This document shows positions 31,129-41,600 of a stretch of DNA of 64,000 nucleotides, piece after piece. This stretch comes from Actinomycetales bacterium Actino_02. Its GTDB lineage: Bacteria > Actinomycetota > Actinomycetes > Propionibacteriales > Propionibacteriaceae. The position numbers and the translations under genes were made by a program. Under the pieces are notes generated by a model. The model did no database searches. It was not told where the DNA came from and saw only the letters and a program-made list of their open reading frames with translations. How positions within the stretch are numbered: position 1 is the first letter of the stretch; each line of letters opens with the position of its first letter. The DNA lies in assembly GCA_001603275.1 (NCBI GenBank), contig LUYM01000006.1, positions 355,674 to 419,673 on the forward strand, written 5' to 3'.

Positions 31129-32588
31129 GCCTGGGCAAGGTCGCGGCGCGCGGTGCCGGAACCGTGATGGCCGGGCAGCTGGCCCGGGTCATCCTGCAGG
31201 TGGCCTCGGTGGCGATCCTGACTCGACTGATCGACCCGACCGACTACGGCCTGTTCACGGCCGGCATGCTGCTGGTCGGCTTCGGCGAGGTTTTCCGGGA
31301 CTTCGGGCTGTCCACGGCGGCGATCCAGGCGAAGTCACTGACCAATGCCCAGCGGGACACCTTGTTCTGGATGAACGTGGCCCTCGGTGCGACCTTCTCC
31401 GCGGCCATGGCGCTGCTGGCACCATTGGCTGCGTGGTGGTTCGGCGCCCCGGAGCTGACCAACCTGGCCCGGCTGCTGGGGCTGGTCTTCCTGCTCAACG
31501 GCGCTGTGGCGCAGTACCGGGCCAGCCTCAACCGGACCCTGCGCTTCAATGCGCTGGTGCTGTCCGACCTCGGCGCCAACCTGGTCGGGGTGGTGGTGGC
31601 GGTGTCCATGGCGGCCACCGGCTGGAGCTACTGGTCGCTGGTCGGGCAGTCGTTGGCCGGGGGAGTGGCGCTGCTGCTGCTCACCGGGCTTCAAGCCGGC
31701 TGGCTGCCCGGGTTGCCGCGGCGCGGCACCGGGGTGCGCTCGATGGTCCGCTACGGCGCGGCTCTGGTGGCCAGCCAGCTGGTCAGCTACCTCAACAACA
31801 ACTTCGACAACATGGTGATCGGGACCCGGATGGGTCTGGAGCCACTGGGTCTGTACAGCCGGGCCTATCAGCTGCTGATGCGCACGGTGAACCAGTTCCG
31901 GGTGCCCACCACCACGGTGGCGTTGCCGGTGCTTTCCCGGCTGGAGGGGCAGGACCGCAATGATGCCTTCGTGCTGGCCGGGCAGAAGGCGCTCGGCTAC
32001 GCCATCGTCCCGCTGATCGCGGTGGCCGGAGCCTGTGCGGTGCCGATTGTGGCCATCTTCACCGGTCCGAAGTTCCAGGCCATCGCCACTCCGTTCGCCA
32101 TCTTGGCGATCGCGTCCGCCTTTCAGACGGTGGCCTATGTCGGCTACTGGGTGTACCTGGCCCGGGGGCTGACCAAGCATCTGCTCACCTACAGTCTGAT
32201 CGGCCTGGCCGGACGGGCCCTGGGGATCCTGATCGGGAGCAACTGGGGGATCGTGGGGGTGGCGATCGGCTTCGCGGTGAGTGAGGCGCTGTTGTGGCCG
32301 ATCTCGATCTGGTGGCTGTCCCGCTACACGCCGATGCCGGTACGGTCGCTCTACGCCGGGGCGTTCCGCGTGCTCGGAGTCGCTGCGGTGGCCGGGGGTG
32401 CCGGCTACCTGGCAGTCTCCGCCGGGGTCGGGCTGCCCAGCATCGTGCAACTGATCATCGGAGTGGCGGTGGTCGCGGCCGGATATCTCGCAGCCGCGAT
32501 CGTCCCTGCCTTCCGCAGGGACTACCAGGAGATGTACTCCTTCGCTCGGCTGGCGCTGCCCAACCGGAGCCAGGGAGGCGAGCGATGA
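31125..32588 (+). CDS. Polysaccharide flippase (Wzx-like, MOP superfamily)
   Basis: A 487-residue protein with about 12-14 transmembrane helices, starting MSLGKVAARGAGTVMAGQLARVILQVASVAILTRLIDPTDYGLF. This is the standard N-terminus of WzxC/AmsL-type lipid-linked oligosaccharide flippases. The mid-region SQLVSYLNNNFDNMVIGTRMGLEPLGLYSRAYQL is also characteristic. It moves undecaprenyl-linked repeat units across the membrane. It overlaps the GT2 upstream and the polymerase downstream, each by 4 nt. Confidence 0.9.
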   Translation: MSLGKVAARGAGTVMAGQLARVILQVASVAILTRLIDPTDYGLFTAGMLLVGFGEVFRDFGLSTAAIQAKSLTNAQRDTLFWMNVALGATFSAAMALLAPLAAWWFGAPELTNLARLLGLVFLLNGAVAQYRASLNRTLRFNALVLSDLGANLVGVVVAVSMAATGWSYWSLVGQSLAGGVALLLLTGLQAGWLPGLPRRGTGVRSMVRYGAALVASQLVSYLNNNFDNMVIGTRMGLEPLGLYSRAYQLLMRTVNQFRVPTTTVALPVLSRLEGQDRNDAFVLAGQKALGYAIVPLIAVAGACAVPIVAIFTGPKFQAIATPFAILAIASAFQTVAYVGYWVYLARGLTKHLLTYSLIGLAGRALGILIGSNWGIVGVAIGFAVSEALLWPISIWWLSRYTPMPVRSLYAGAFRVLGVAAVAGGAGYLAVSAGVGLPSIVQLIIGVAVVAAGYLAAAIVPAFRRDYQEMYSFARLALPNRSQGGER

Positions 32589-33841
32589 CCCTCGTCCTGG
32601 CCATCGCCGGGCTGGCCGCGGCCGGCCTCGGCTGGATGCTGATGCGTCGCTGGCCCAGCGTCGGCTTCATCGGGATGTGTGTGGTGATCGCTTTCTTCCC
32701 GGTCTGGTGGGCGATCAGCTGGGGCACCGACTGGCGTCCACCGCTGGTGTTCGGCTCGGTGCTGCTGGCCAGCTACGTGGGGCGGCTGCCCCGGCGCTAC
32801 ACCCTGGGCGATCTCGGGGTGGCCATCTTCTTCGCCGCCGGACTGCTCCCGGTGGTGGCGGGCGGGGCCAGCATCAGCACGGTGTTCATCCTGGTCACCG
32901 AATGGGTGCTCGGCTTCCTGATCGGACGCTTCATCTTCGGCCTGGTCGGTCCGGAGCGGATCTACCAGACCATCGTGGTGGTCTTTGCGGTGGCCGCCGG
33001 CTTCGGCATCCTCGAGTTCGTGGCCGACTTCCATCTGTGGCGGATCCTGGGGCCGAACAACCGGCTCTATCAGCTGTGGGCCCAGATCCAGTACCGGGCC
33101 GGCCTGCCCCGCTCGGAGGGTGCCTTCGGGCACTCGATCGCCTACGGCTGCTCGATGGCGCTGGCCATTCCAATGGTCTATGCCACCCGCTTCAAGCCCT
33201 GGCTCAAGATCGTGCTCACCGGTGTGCTGGCGGCGGCCGTCCTGGTCAGCTTCAGCCGGGCGGCCATGCTGGCCGCGGCCATCGGGTTGCTGGTGATCGC
33301 TGTTCGCGGTGCGACCGGGGTGGATCGGGCGTCCCGCGGGGTCGCCTGGCTCAGTCTGGGGCTGGGGTCGCTCGGGGTGATCCCGATCATCTTCCAGGTA
33401 CTGGAGGCGGCCGGCAGTGAGGCCAGCGGCAGTGCGTCCTATCGAGGCCAGCTCTATGACCTGATTGCGGTGATGCGGATCGTCGGACGCACGGGCGCCG
33501 CCCAGACCAGCCTCACCGGCGAACGCTCGGTGGGCGGCTTCCGCTCGATCGACAGCCAGATCGTGCTCACCGGGCTCAGCTATGGCTGGCTGATGATGGC
33601 CATCGGCCTGGTGCTGTTGGTGATTGCCGTTGTCCTGGTGTTGATCGGACGCAGCTCGCCGGCCATGGTGGCCGTGGTGGCTCAGCTGCCGGCATTGGCC
33701 TCAGTGGCGTTGATCACCCAGTACGGGACGCTGTTCTGGATCGTGGTGGGGCTGGCCGTGGCCGGGCAGGCTGCCCGTAAACAGACCGAGCCGGAGCCGG
33801 TCTCGGTTGAGCAGCTCAGCGAGCCCGCAGCAGTTCGCTGA
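32585..33841 (+). CDS. O-antigen ligase/polymerase-like membrane protein (Wzy-like)
   Basis: A 418-residue protein with about 11-12 helices and the Wzy_C-type loop: GLPRSEGAFGHSIAYG before a helix, then LVSFSRAAMLAAAIG, giving the conserved H and SR residues. A large extracytoplasmic loop with ASYRGQLYDLI follows. It probably polymerises or ligates repeat units outside the membrane. GGGAGG lies 6 nt before the ATG. Its last 26 bp overlap the opposing phosphatase gene. Confidence 0.85.
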   Translation: MTLVLAIAGLAAAGLGWMLMRRWPSVGFIGMCVVIAFFPVWWAISWGTDWRPPLVFGSVLLASYVGRLPRRYTLGDLGVAIFFAAGLLPVVAGGASISTVFILVTEWVLGFLIGRFIFGLVGPERIYQTIVVVFAVAAGFGILEFVADFHLWRILGPNNRLYQLWAQIQYRAGLPRSEGAFGHSIAYGCSMALAIPMVYATRFKPWLKIVLTGVLAAAVLVSFSRAAMLAAAIGLLVIAVRGATGVDRASRGVAWLSLGLGSLGVIPIIFQVLEAAGSEASGSASYRGQLYDLIAVMRIVGRTGAAQTSLTGERSVGGFRSIDSQIVLTGLSYGWLMMAIGLVLLVIAVVLVLIGRSSPAMVAVVAQLPALASVALITQYGTLFWIVVGLAVAGQAARKQTEPEPVSVEQLSEPAAVR

Positions 33842-34373
33842 TCGCCAGCACCGAACGCTCCACGTCGGTGAAGACGGTCTCGTAGGTGCGCTGCGACTTG
33901 CCGATCGGATCCTCGATGCTGTCGCTGCCTTCCCGCAGGGACCGGGAACGGGCCCGGGGCAATGAGCCGATGATCCATTCGATCCGGGCGCCGAAGTCGG
34001 CCGGCGGGCGTTCGGTAAGGATCTCGGGGGCGTAGCGGGCCAACTGCTTGAGGGTCAGGGTGCGGTGGAGCAGCGGCGGGGAGATCCGGGTCACCGTGGC
34101 CCGATGAGTGGTGGCGGCGGTGAGGATCAGATCGGCCGACAGTGGCATCGCCCCGGTCAGCCAGCGGGAGCGGAAGTCGGAGGTCTCGATTCCGCGTCGA
34201 GCCAGCAGAGCTGCCATTTTCGGATCAATTTCCTGATCCGGCATGGCATCGGTGCCCGCGCTGGCGAACTCGATCGGCAGATCCGGCAACTCGGAACGGA
34301 AGAGGTACTCCGCCACTGGCGATCGGCAGACGTTGCCCGTGCAAATGATCAACACCAGCGGCTTCGTCTTCAT
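33816..34373 (-). CDS. Low-molecular-weight protein tyrosine phosphatase, copy 2
   Basis: A 185-residue LMW-PTP with P-loop CTGNVCRSP (nucleophile Cys11, Arg17) and general-acid loop DPIG near residue 154. It diverges from the second Wzz/BY-kinase, with 137 bp between starts, and is probably its phosphatase partner. It has an extra cysteine in the P-loop (NVCRS), unlike copy 1 (NISRS); such a cysteine can form a protective disulfide with the nucleophile in related enzymes, which is inference here. Confidence 0.92.
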   Translation of the reverse strand: MKTKPLVLIICTGNVCRSPVAEYLFRSELPDLPIEFASAGTDAMPDQEIDPKMAALLARRGIETSDFRSRWLTGAMPLSADLILTAATTHRATVTRISPPLLHRTLTLKQLARYAPEILTERPPADFGARIEWIIGSLPRARSRSLREGSDSIEDPIGKSQRTYETVFTDVERSVLAISELLRAR

Positions 34374-34510
34374 CGGGACCCTTCGTCGTCACGGCCGCTT
34401 CGAAGATAGCAGGCGGTTCTGGCACGGCGTGAGCATCCACTGTCGCGTCTCCCGGTTCGGCGAGAGCCATGACTTACACTCATTCCGGCTGGACATTGAA
34501 AGGGGCCGTC
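34374..34510. promoter_or_regulatory. Divergent promoter between phosphatase 2 and kinase 2
   Basis: 137 bp carrying both promoters. An in-frame ATG at 34469 would extend the kinase by 14 residues. The GTG at 34511 is preferred because AAAGGGG lies 5 nt upstream and it restores the N-terminus seen in copy 1. Confidence 0.45.
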
Positions 34511-35857
34511 GTGGAGATCCAGGAGTTCCTCCGCATTCTGCTGCGGCGCTGGCCCTGGCTGGTCATTCCGCCCCTGTTGTTTGCGGTGGCCGTCGGCGCT
34601 TACTCGGTCTCTCAGCCGAAGGTCTATGCCGCGAAAGCGAGTTCCTATTTCTCCTTCGCCGGTGGCCGTTCGGCCAGCGACTTGAACCAAGGCGCGAATT
34701 ACACCCTGCTGCAGCTCGCCTCGTTCGCCTCCCTGGCGACCCAACCTCTCGTGCTGGACACGGTGATCTCCGATCTCGGCCTGAACACCACGTCCACCGA
34801 TCTGGCCAAGCAGATCGAGGTGACCGCCTCGACCGACACCGTCATCTTGGACATTCGGGTGCAGGCCGACACCCCTGAGGACGCAGCCCGGATCGCCAAC
34901 GAGGTGAACACGGTGCTGGGGCAGAAGGCCAAGGAGATCTCGCCGGAGAGCATTGATGCCACCACCGGTGCCCGGAGCCCGACGATCACGGCCACCGTGG
35001 TCAGCGAGGCGCTGCCGCCGACGGACGCGGCCGGTCCGCAGACCGTCCGGAACACGCTGATCGCCTTCTTCACCGGATTGATCCTCGGCCTGCTGCTGGC
35101 GATCGCCCGGGACAAGTTGGATAACCGGGTCCTCGATGCCGATGACCTGCCCGAGGGGCTGACCACTCTCGGCGAGGTGCCGGCCACCCGGCGGGCCAGT
35201 GAGCCTGCCGCCTGGACGAGTGGCGCTGTGGACGCTCAGTTGCCGCTGGCCTTCGGCCGGGTGCACGCCAACCTGCGCTTCGCCAGTGTGGACGCACCGA
35301 TCCGCAGCCTGCTGGTGACCTCGGCCGTCCCCGGGGAGGGCAAATCCACGGTCAGTGTGGGTTTGGCGCTGGCCCTGGCCGAGACCGGAGCGCGCACGCT
35401 GCTGATCGACGCCGACCTGCGCCGGCCGAAGATCGGTCAGTACCTCGATCTGGAGGCCTCCGTCGGTCTGGCCGACGTCCTGGTCGGCACGGTGCCGTTC
35501 GCCGACATCGTCCAGGAGTGGGGCACCCGCGGGCTGCATGTGCTGCCGGCCGGCACCACTCCGCCCAACCCGAAGCTGCTGCTGGACTCGCACGCCATGT
35601 CGACCTTCCTCGACGAGGTCAAGTCCGCCTATGACGTGGTGGTGGTCGACAGCCCGCCGCTGCTGGCCGTGGTCGATCCGCTGACGCTCACCGACAAGGT
35701 CGACGGCGTGCTCCTGGTTGCCGGCCGTGGCCGGGTGCGTAAGCGTCAGCTGGGGGAGGCGGTTGGCTCGCTGACCGCCGCGAAGGCGAACCTGATCGGG
35801 GTGGTCATGAACCGGATGCCGGTGCCCCGCGATCGCGCAGAGGCCTACGGCTACTGA
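34511..35857 (+). CDS. Wzz-type chain-length protein fused to BY-kinase, copy 2
   Basis: A 448-residue paralogue of the protein at 13769. It starts VEIQEFLRILLRRWPWLVIPPLL, has a second helix near 175-195, and a kinase domain with Walker A SAVPGEGKST, Walker A' LLIDADLRRPKIG and Walker B VVVDSPPLL. The C-terminus has only one tyrosine (EAYGY region), far fewer than copy 1, so autophosphorylation may be weaker or placed elsewhere. It is divergent from phosphatase copy 2. Confidence 0.9.
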   Translation: MEIQEFLRILLRRWPWLVIPPLLFAVAVGAYSVSQPKVYAAKASSYFSFAGGRSASDLNQGANYTLLQLASFASLATQPLVLDTVISDLGLNTTSTDLAKQIEVTASTDTVILDIRVQADTPEDAARIANEVNTVLGQKAKEISPESIDATTGARSPTITATVVSEALPPTDAAGPQTVRNTLIAFFTGLILGLLLAIARDKLDNRVLDADDLPEGLTTLGEVPATRRASEPAAWTSGAVDAQLPLAFGRVHANLRFASVDAPIRSLLVTSAVPGEGKSTVSVGLALALAETGARTLLIDADLRRPKIGQYLDLEASVGLADVLVGTVPFADIVQEWGTRGLHVLPAGTTPPNPKLLLDSHAMSTFLDEVKSAYDVVVVDSPPLLAVVDPLTLTDKVDGVLLVAGRGRVRKRQLGEAVGSLTAAKANLIGVVMNRMPVPRDRAEAYGY

Positions 35858-36074
35858 TCGTCACGGGCAACCATTGCGCACTCTGGTCATTGGTCTGACC
35901 GATCACTACCAACCTGCCTCTGGCAAGGAACTCAGCAGCCGTTGAGGCGGATCAAGGGGATACCCTCTTGGCCCGGAGTGGGCAACAATTGCTGTGCTAG
36001 TGTCCCGCTTGGGAAAACAACTAAAGGAACTCGGGGGATCGGCGATTCGTCGCCGCCGCATTAGAGAGCTAACC
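35858..36074 (+). promoter_or_regulatory. Promoter/leader of the beta-helix protein
   Basis: 217 bp containing the inverted repeat GGTCA-TTGGTC-TGACC (35885-35900) and an AGAGAG site before the ATG. In-frame codons back to 35994 are not preferred, because the signal peptide begins after 36075. Confidence 0.4.
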
Positions 36075-37787
36075 ATGCGCCCGAGCGTCCCCCAACTCAA
36101 CGAGCGTCTTGCAGGCTTCGCCGCGCCTTTGGCCGTCGCAGCCCTGACCGTATCCCTGCTCAGCTGGTCCCCCGCCCCGCTGGCACAGGCAGACACAACC
36201 GAGTCCGCTGCGACAACCGTCGTTCAGCAGTCCGTCAGCGTCACCAAGGCAAGCGCCTCCTTCTCACTCCACCGCGCCAAGCGGGTGAGCACCAGCCTGG
36301 CCGGCAATGTCGGCAGCCGTGCCATCGCGCTGCGCACCAACAAGGCGTGGGCTCAGACCACGTTGTCCGGTCAAGGCACCCTCTACCTGGTCGCCCGCGG
36401 CACAGCCTGCAAGGGCGACGCCAAGGTGCGGGTCTACGTCGACGGCCGGACCGCGAAGACCATCACCACCAGCTCCGCCGCGCAGTTCCAGGAGTATCCG
36501 ATCGCCCAGTTCTCGGGCACGCACAAGGTCAAGGTGCGGCTGATCAACGACAAGACCCTGCGCAAGCGCTGCAGCCGGGACATCTTCGTGACCGCGGTGT
36601 ACCTGGCCACCAGTGTGACCGTGGAGGCTCCTGCTCCCACTCCGAGTGTCGAGCCCACGCCGTCGGAATCCGCGAGCGCTACCCCGACTCCGTCCGATGG
36701 TTCGGCTGAGGCCACCCCGACTCCGACCGCTTCGCAGTCGTCCGACCCGGATCCGGTCGTCACCCCGACTCCGACTCCGACCCCGACGCCGACTGCTACC
36801 TCGACCGTGAAGTCGCTGGCCGAGATCTCGGCCTGGCGGGCCAGCCTGGTGCCGGGCAGCTATTTCCCTGACGCCTCGAACACCGGCCTGATCGATGCCA
36901 GCGTGCTGGAGACCGTCGACGGCAACGTCACCTACTCCGATCAGAGCAGCCAGGTGAAGGTGATCGAGAACAAGCGGTTCCGCGGGTACGTCTACCTCAC
37001 CGGAAAGAACTACTTGTTCCGCAACTGCCTGTTCGAGGGCCCGGCCAATCCGCAGTACGCGGCCGTGATCGCCCGCTACGCGACGTCGTCGGGCAATGTC
37101 TTCGAGGACTCGACGTTCAAGCCGCGCGGCATCAACTACTACAACGGCACGATCAATGGACGCGGCTTCACGCTGAAGCGGGTCGAACTCACCCGTGCCG
37201 TGGACGGCGCCAACCCCTCAGTTGCTGACGGCGGCACTCGGGTGGACGTCACCATCACCGGCAGCTGGATTCACGACTTGCTGCGCTGGTCTCCGGATCC
37301 GACCCACTCGGACAATCAGAGCCACAGCGACGGCATCCAGTGGATGGGCGGTCTCGGGCTGACCCTGATCGGGAACCGGATCGAGGGCCTTCTCGACACC
37401 TCGATCAGCAGTTGGGGCCCGGCCACCTACGACTCCACCGGCAAGATGACCGGCGGGCACCCGTTCTATCCGAACCCGGTCAACGGCGAGACGCTGATGG
37501 TGAACGCCTACCAGGACAAGATCCAGCCTGGCGAGTTGACCATGCGAAAGAACTGGGTCCGCGGCGGAGCGGTCGGGCTGAACATGCTCGGTGCCACCAG
37601 TGCCTGGGCCAAGAGCGACGGCAGCGCTATTGAGGAGAACTGGTTCCTCAACGATCAGGGTTACGGAAAGAACCATCGGATGATCGCCAAAGCCAGCCAG
37701 GTAATCAGCACGAGTACTAACTACGTGTGGGATCTGGCGAATCCGATGTCGAAGGCCACCCAGGTCAGCATTCGAGTGAACGTCTAG
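36075..37787 (+). CDS. Secreted beta-helix protein with carbohydrate-binding-like domain
   Basis: A 570-residue exported protein. A signal peptide (AAPLAVAALTVSLLSW to about AQA) leads to a beta-sandwich region (about 72-180) with VYVDGRTAKTITTSS and GTHKVKVRLIND, resembling CBM60-type xylan-binding modules. A Pro/Thr/Ser linker (about 182-245, TPTPTPTPT) follows. The C-terminal part (about 245-570) is a right-handed parallel beta-helix of the pectate-lyase-like fold: YLTGKNYLFRNCLFEG, GNVFEDSTFK, DVTITGSWIHDL, LTLIGNRIEGL. It may bind or cleave the polysaccharide made by the locus. Catalytic residues cannot be assigned. Confidence 0.75.
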   Translation: MRPSVPQLNERLAGFAAPLAVAALTVSLLSWSPAPLAQADTTESAATTVVQQSVSVTKASASFSLHRAKRVSTSLAGNVGSRAIALRTNKAWAQTTLSGQGTLYLVARGTACKGDAKVRVYVDGRTAKTITTSSAAQFQEYPIAQFSGTHKVKVRLINDKTLRKRCSRDIFVTAVYLATSVTVEAPAPTPSVEPTPSESASATPTPSDGSAEATPTPTASQSSDPDPVVTPTPTPTPTPTATSTVKSLAEISAWRASLVPGSYFPDASNTGLIDASVLETVDGNVTYSDQSSQVKVIENKRFRGYVYLTGKNYLFRNCLFEGPANPQYAAVIARYATSSGNVFEDSTFKPRGINYYNGTINGRGFTLKRVELTRAVDGANPSVADGGTRVDVTITGSWIHDLLRWSPDPTHSDNQSHSDGIQWMGGLGLTLIGNRIEGLLDTSISSWGPATYDSTGKMTGGHPFYPNPVNGETLMVNAYQDKIQPGELTMRKNWVRGGAVGLNMLGATSAWAKSDGSAIEENWFLNDQGYGKNHRMIAKASQVISTSTNYVWDLANPMSKATQVSIRVNV

Positions 37788-37845
37788 AAGCGGCATTCAC
37801 CCTTGTCAACTGGGGGGCGACAGGGTTGAAGCCAGACGGAGGCCG

Positions 37846-37880
37846 GTTGTCCGACTCGCTCCTGGTGGGAGTCGGACGAC
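37846..37880 (+). terminator. Hairpin between the beta-helix and lipoprotein genes
   Basis: A roughly 12-bp stem (GTTGTCCGACTC with GAGTCGGACGAC, one wobble) around an 11-nt loop, 58 bp after the beta-helix stop. Confidence 0.65.
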
Positions 37881-38013
37881 CGGGCCGCCAGCCGTCGGTC
37901 ACCCATTCATGGGACATTGGGGCTCGCCAATTCACCCGGCGGCTAGCTAGACTCTGCTTTACCAGTTGACCTTGGGGGAGGTCGGCGAGAGGGAGTTTCG
38001 GGGGGAGCTTCCT

Positions 38014-38667
38014 GTGGATCGTTTGCACAAATCCAGCGTGCGCGGCAATGCCGCGGGCTGGCTTCGGCACCGCCAAAGGCGCCGGGTGCAGCGGTCCTTT
38101 TTCGCTTTTGCAGCGATTTCTTGCCTTGCTGCCGGCTGCACGGCCCCGGAACCGGTGACGCCGTCGCCGACTGTGTCGACGTCGACCTCATCGTCGGCGG
38201 CACCGGTCAGCACCCCGTCGAACGTGCCGGCTCCGTCCGGCGGAACCACCGCGCAGGTGGTGCCGAAGTCCACGATGACCACGGCGGCTCCGATCGGCCT
38301 GAAGCAGACCAGCGCCGCCAACAAGGTCGAGGTCTCCCTGACCTCGCTGGCCAAGGTGAACGTCCAGGGTCGCGGGCCTGGTGAGATCAGCGGACCGGCG
38401 GTGGCGGTCACCGTCCGATTGAGCAATGGGGCGTCGGCTCCGCTCGACCTCGATCACGTGATCGTGAATCTCCTGGACGCCAAGGGGCAGTTGGCGACGC
38501 CGATGACCGGCGATCCGGCCGCACCATTCCAGGGGAAACTGGCGGCCGGTGCCGACCAGAGCGCTGTGTATGTCTTTTCGGTAGCTGCGTCGGCGCTCAA
38601 GCCGGTGCAGATCTTGGTGACCTATGACGTGGAGGCACCGACGGTGCTCTTCAAGGGAAATCTGTGA
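38014..38667 (+). CDS. Lipoprotein of unknown function
   Basis: A 217-residue protein. A basic N-region of about 28 residues and a hydrophobic stretch end in the lipobox LAAGC (Cys42), so it should be a membrane-anchored lipoprotein. A Thr/Ser/Pro-rich spacer (about 43-95) leads to a beta-rich domain (EVSLTSLAKVNVQGRGPGEISGPAVAVTVRLSNGASAPLDLDHVIVNL) resembling DUF4352-type beta-sandwiches. The GTG at 38014 follows GGGGGGAG. Its stop overlaps the next gene, so it is cotranscribed and probably works with the large exoprotein. Confidence 0.72.
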   Translation: MDRLHKSSVRGNAAGWLRHRQRRRVQRSFFAFAAISCLAAGCTAPEPVTPSPTVSTSTSSSAAPVSTPSNVPAPSGGTTAQVVPKSTMTTAAPIGLKQTSAANKVEVSLTSLAKVNVQGRGPGEISGPAVAVTVRLSNGASAPLDLDHVIVNLLDAKGQLATPMTGDPAAPFQGKLAAGADQSAVYVFSVAASALKPVQILVTYDVEAPTVLFKGNL

Positions 38668-38675
38668 GGGACGCA

Positions 38676-41600
38676 ATGATGAAGAAGGCTCTGCTCGCGA
38701 CCATCGCATCGCTCGGGTTGGTGATGATGTCCGCACCGGCCGCGCAGGCGGCCCAGCTCAGCACCATCGCACCGGTGGAGCCGCGCACCTCCAGCGTGGT
38801 CACGGCAGTGCCTCTGCCGACCGCTCAGATCGACAGCGGGGTGGTGTGGGCGGTCAAGGCGGCCGGCAACACCGTCTATGCGGGCGGCAAGTTCACTGCG
38901 GCCCGCCCGGCCGGCGCCAAGGCCGGTGAGAACACTGTCGCGCGCTCCAACCTGCTCGCGTTCAACCTGACCACCGGCGCGCTGACCGACTTCGCTCCGG
39001 TCGTCAACGGACAGGTCAAGGCGCTGGCGGTCACCCCGGACGGCAAGAGGCTCTACGTCGGCGGCACCTTCAGTCAGGTGGACGGCAAGACGCGCTGGAG
39101 CATCGCTGCCTTCGACACCGCCACCGGCGCCCTGCTGGACACCTTCAAGGCTGCGGTGGGCGGCTCCTATGTCAACAGCATCGTGGCCACCAACGACGTC
39201 GTCTACGTCGGTGGCCTGATCAGTGCCGGCAACGGCGTCACTCGCAAGAACCTGATGGCTTTCGACTCGGCCGGCAAGCTGCTGGCCTGGGCGCCGACCA
39301 CCGATATGCAGGTGGACGGGATGGCGCTGACGCCAGCCGGGGACAAGCTCATCGTCGGCGGCCGGTTCACCCTGGTGAATGGGGTCGCGCAGCGCGGTCT
39401 GGTGGCGCTCAGCCCGTCCGACGGCAGCATCATCGGCAACTGGATCGCACCGACCATCATCAAGAACGGCGCGACCGCGGGCAGCGCCGGCATCTACTCG
39501 GTGACCGCTGATGCCGACTCGATCTACGCCACGGCGTGGTCCTTCGGTGGCGTGGCCGCCGGAAACCTGGAGGGTTCGGCTCGAATCGACCCCGACACCG
39601 GCGCGATCATCTGGTTGCAGGACTGCCACGGCGACGAGTACAGCTCCTACTCCGACGGCACCAGTGTGTTCTTCGCGGGCCACCCGCACGACTGCCAGAC
39701 CGTCGGCGGTTACCCGCAAGGTGACGGCTCGAATGTCCACTACTCGGTGGGGTTCACCAAGGACGTCAAGGGCACGCTCGACTCGGCGACGGCCAACTCC
39801 ACCTACTCCAACTGGGGCGGGCAGCCGGCGCCGGCGATGGTGAACTGGTACCCGGACGTGATCTCGGGCAGCGCCACCGGCCAGGGTCAGGGTGTGTGGA
39901 GCCTGACCGGCAGCGGTGACTACCTGGTGGCCGGCGGCGAGTTCCCCGGCATCAACAACAAGACCCAGTACGGCTTGGTCCGCTTCGCTCGCAGCAATGT
40001 GGCCGGCACTACTGGTGACGGTCCGCGGCTCAGCGGCACGGCCACCAACACGGCCTTCACCTGGACGATCTCGGCCATGTCGCCGGCAGCCGGCCTGGCC
40101 AGCGTGTCCGTCCCGCTCAACTGGGATCGCGACGACAAGACGCTGACCTACGACCTGTTCCGGTCGGCGGACTCCACGACGTGGACCAAGGTGGGCACGA
40201 AGACTCTGGACTCCAACTTCTGGGCGCTGTCCGCCTTCAACTTCGTCGACAGCAGCGCGGGCCTGACCTCCGGCCAGACCTACAGCTACCGGGTCACCGC
40301 GACCGACAGCAACGGCAATGTGGCCACCTCCACCGTGGCCACGGCGACCATCGCGGCCAACGTTGTGAGCGACTACCAGCGGGCTGCACTGGCTGACGGT
40401 GCCCGCACCTACTGGCCGATGGGCAACGGTGGGGCCACGGATCTGTTCGGCTTGAACAATGGCGTGGTCGGTTCTCGGGTCAGCACCGTCACCGACAGTG
40501 CGACTCAGCGCAGCGCTTACAACTTCCGTGGCGGCCAGTCCAGCTCGAACATCGGCTCGGTGAGCAAGGTCTCCCAGCCGCAGCGGTTCACCATCGAGGG
40601 CTGGTTCCGCACCAGCCAGGCTGGCGGCAAGCTGTTCGGTCTGGGCAGTTCGCAGAGCGGGACGTCCACCAGCTACGACCGGCATGTCTACATGAACTCG
40701 GCCGGTGCACTGTCCTTCGGCGTGTACACGAACAAGACCAATGTGATCACCTCCGGCGGCGGCTACGCCGACGGCAAGTGGCACTATGTGGCGGCCAGCA
40801 TGGATCCGACCTCCGGGATGGCTTTGTTCGTCGACGGCGTCCAGGTGGCCTCCGGTGCCAACCGCTACGCCCAGGTCTATGACGGCTACTGGCGCATCGG
40901 CAGCGACAGCGTGAACAGCTGGCCGAATGCCAACGGCAGCTACTTCGTCGGTGATATCGATGAGTTCGCCGTCTATGGGACGGCACTGAGTGCGGCTCAG
41001 GTGGCCAACCACTACGCGGTGGGCAAGAACATGATCGCGCCGACGGCCTCGTTCACCAGCAGCGTCACCGATTTGGCGGCGAGCTTCACCGCCACTGCCA
41101 CTGCGGCGCAGGGGACGATCAGCAGCTACGCCTGGGACTTCGGGGACGGCCAGACCGGTACCGGGGCCACCGCCAGCCACACCTACGCGGCAGCCGGTAC
41201 CTACCCGGTCACGCTGACGGTCACCGACTCCAACAACCTGACCGGTACCGCCACCGACTCGGTGACGGTGACCACTCCGCACGCGGCGCCGACGGCCGAC
41301 TTCTCGGCCAGCGTCGACGGGCTGGGGGTCTCGGTTGATGCCAGCGCGTCGACCGCTGACGGTGGGGACTCGCTGACCTACTCCTGGAACTGGGGAGACG
41401 GCAGCCCAGCCGATACCGGCAAGACGGCCAGTCACACCTACGCGGCTCCGGGCGACTACCAGGTCAGCCTCACTGTGACCGATGATCACTCGCTGACCGA
41501 CAGCAAGACCAAGACGGTGAGCCCGACTCACGCCGCTCCGGTGGCCTCGTTCACCACGACGGTTGACGGGCTCGGCGTGGCCGTGGATGCCAGCGCGACC

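Noticed and set aside
38622-41531. 969-codon minus-strand frame opposite the large exoprotein
   Set aside because: No recognisable domain. The plus strand carries a signal peptide and clear LamG and PKD motifs.
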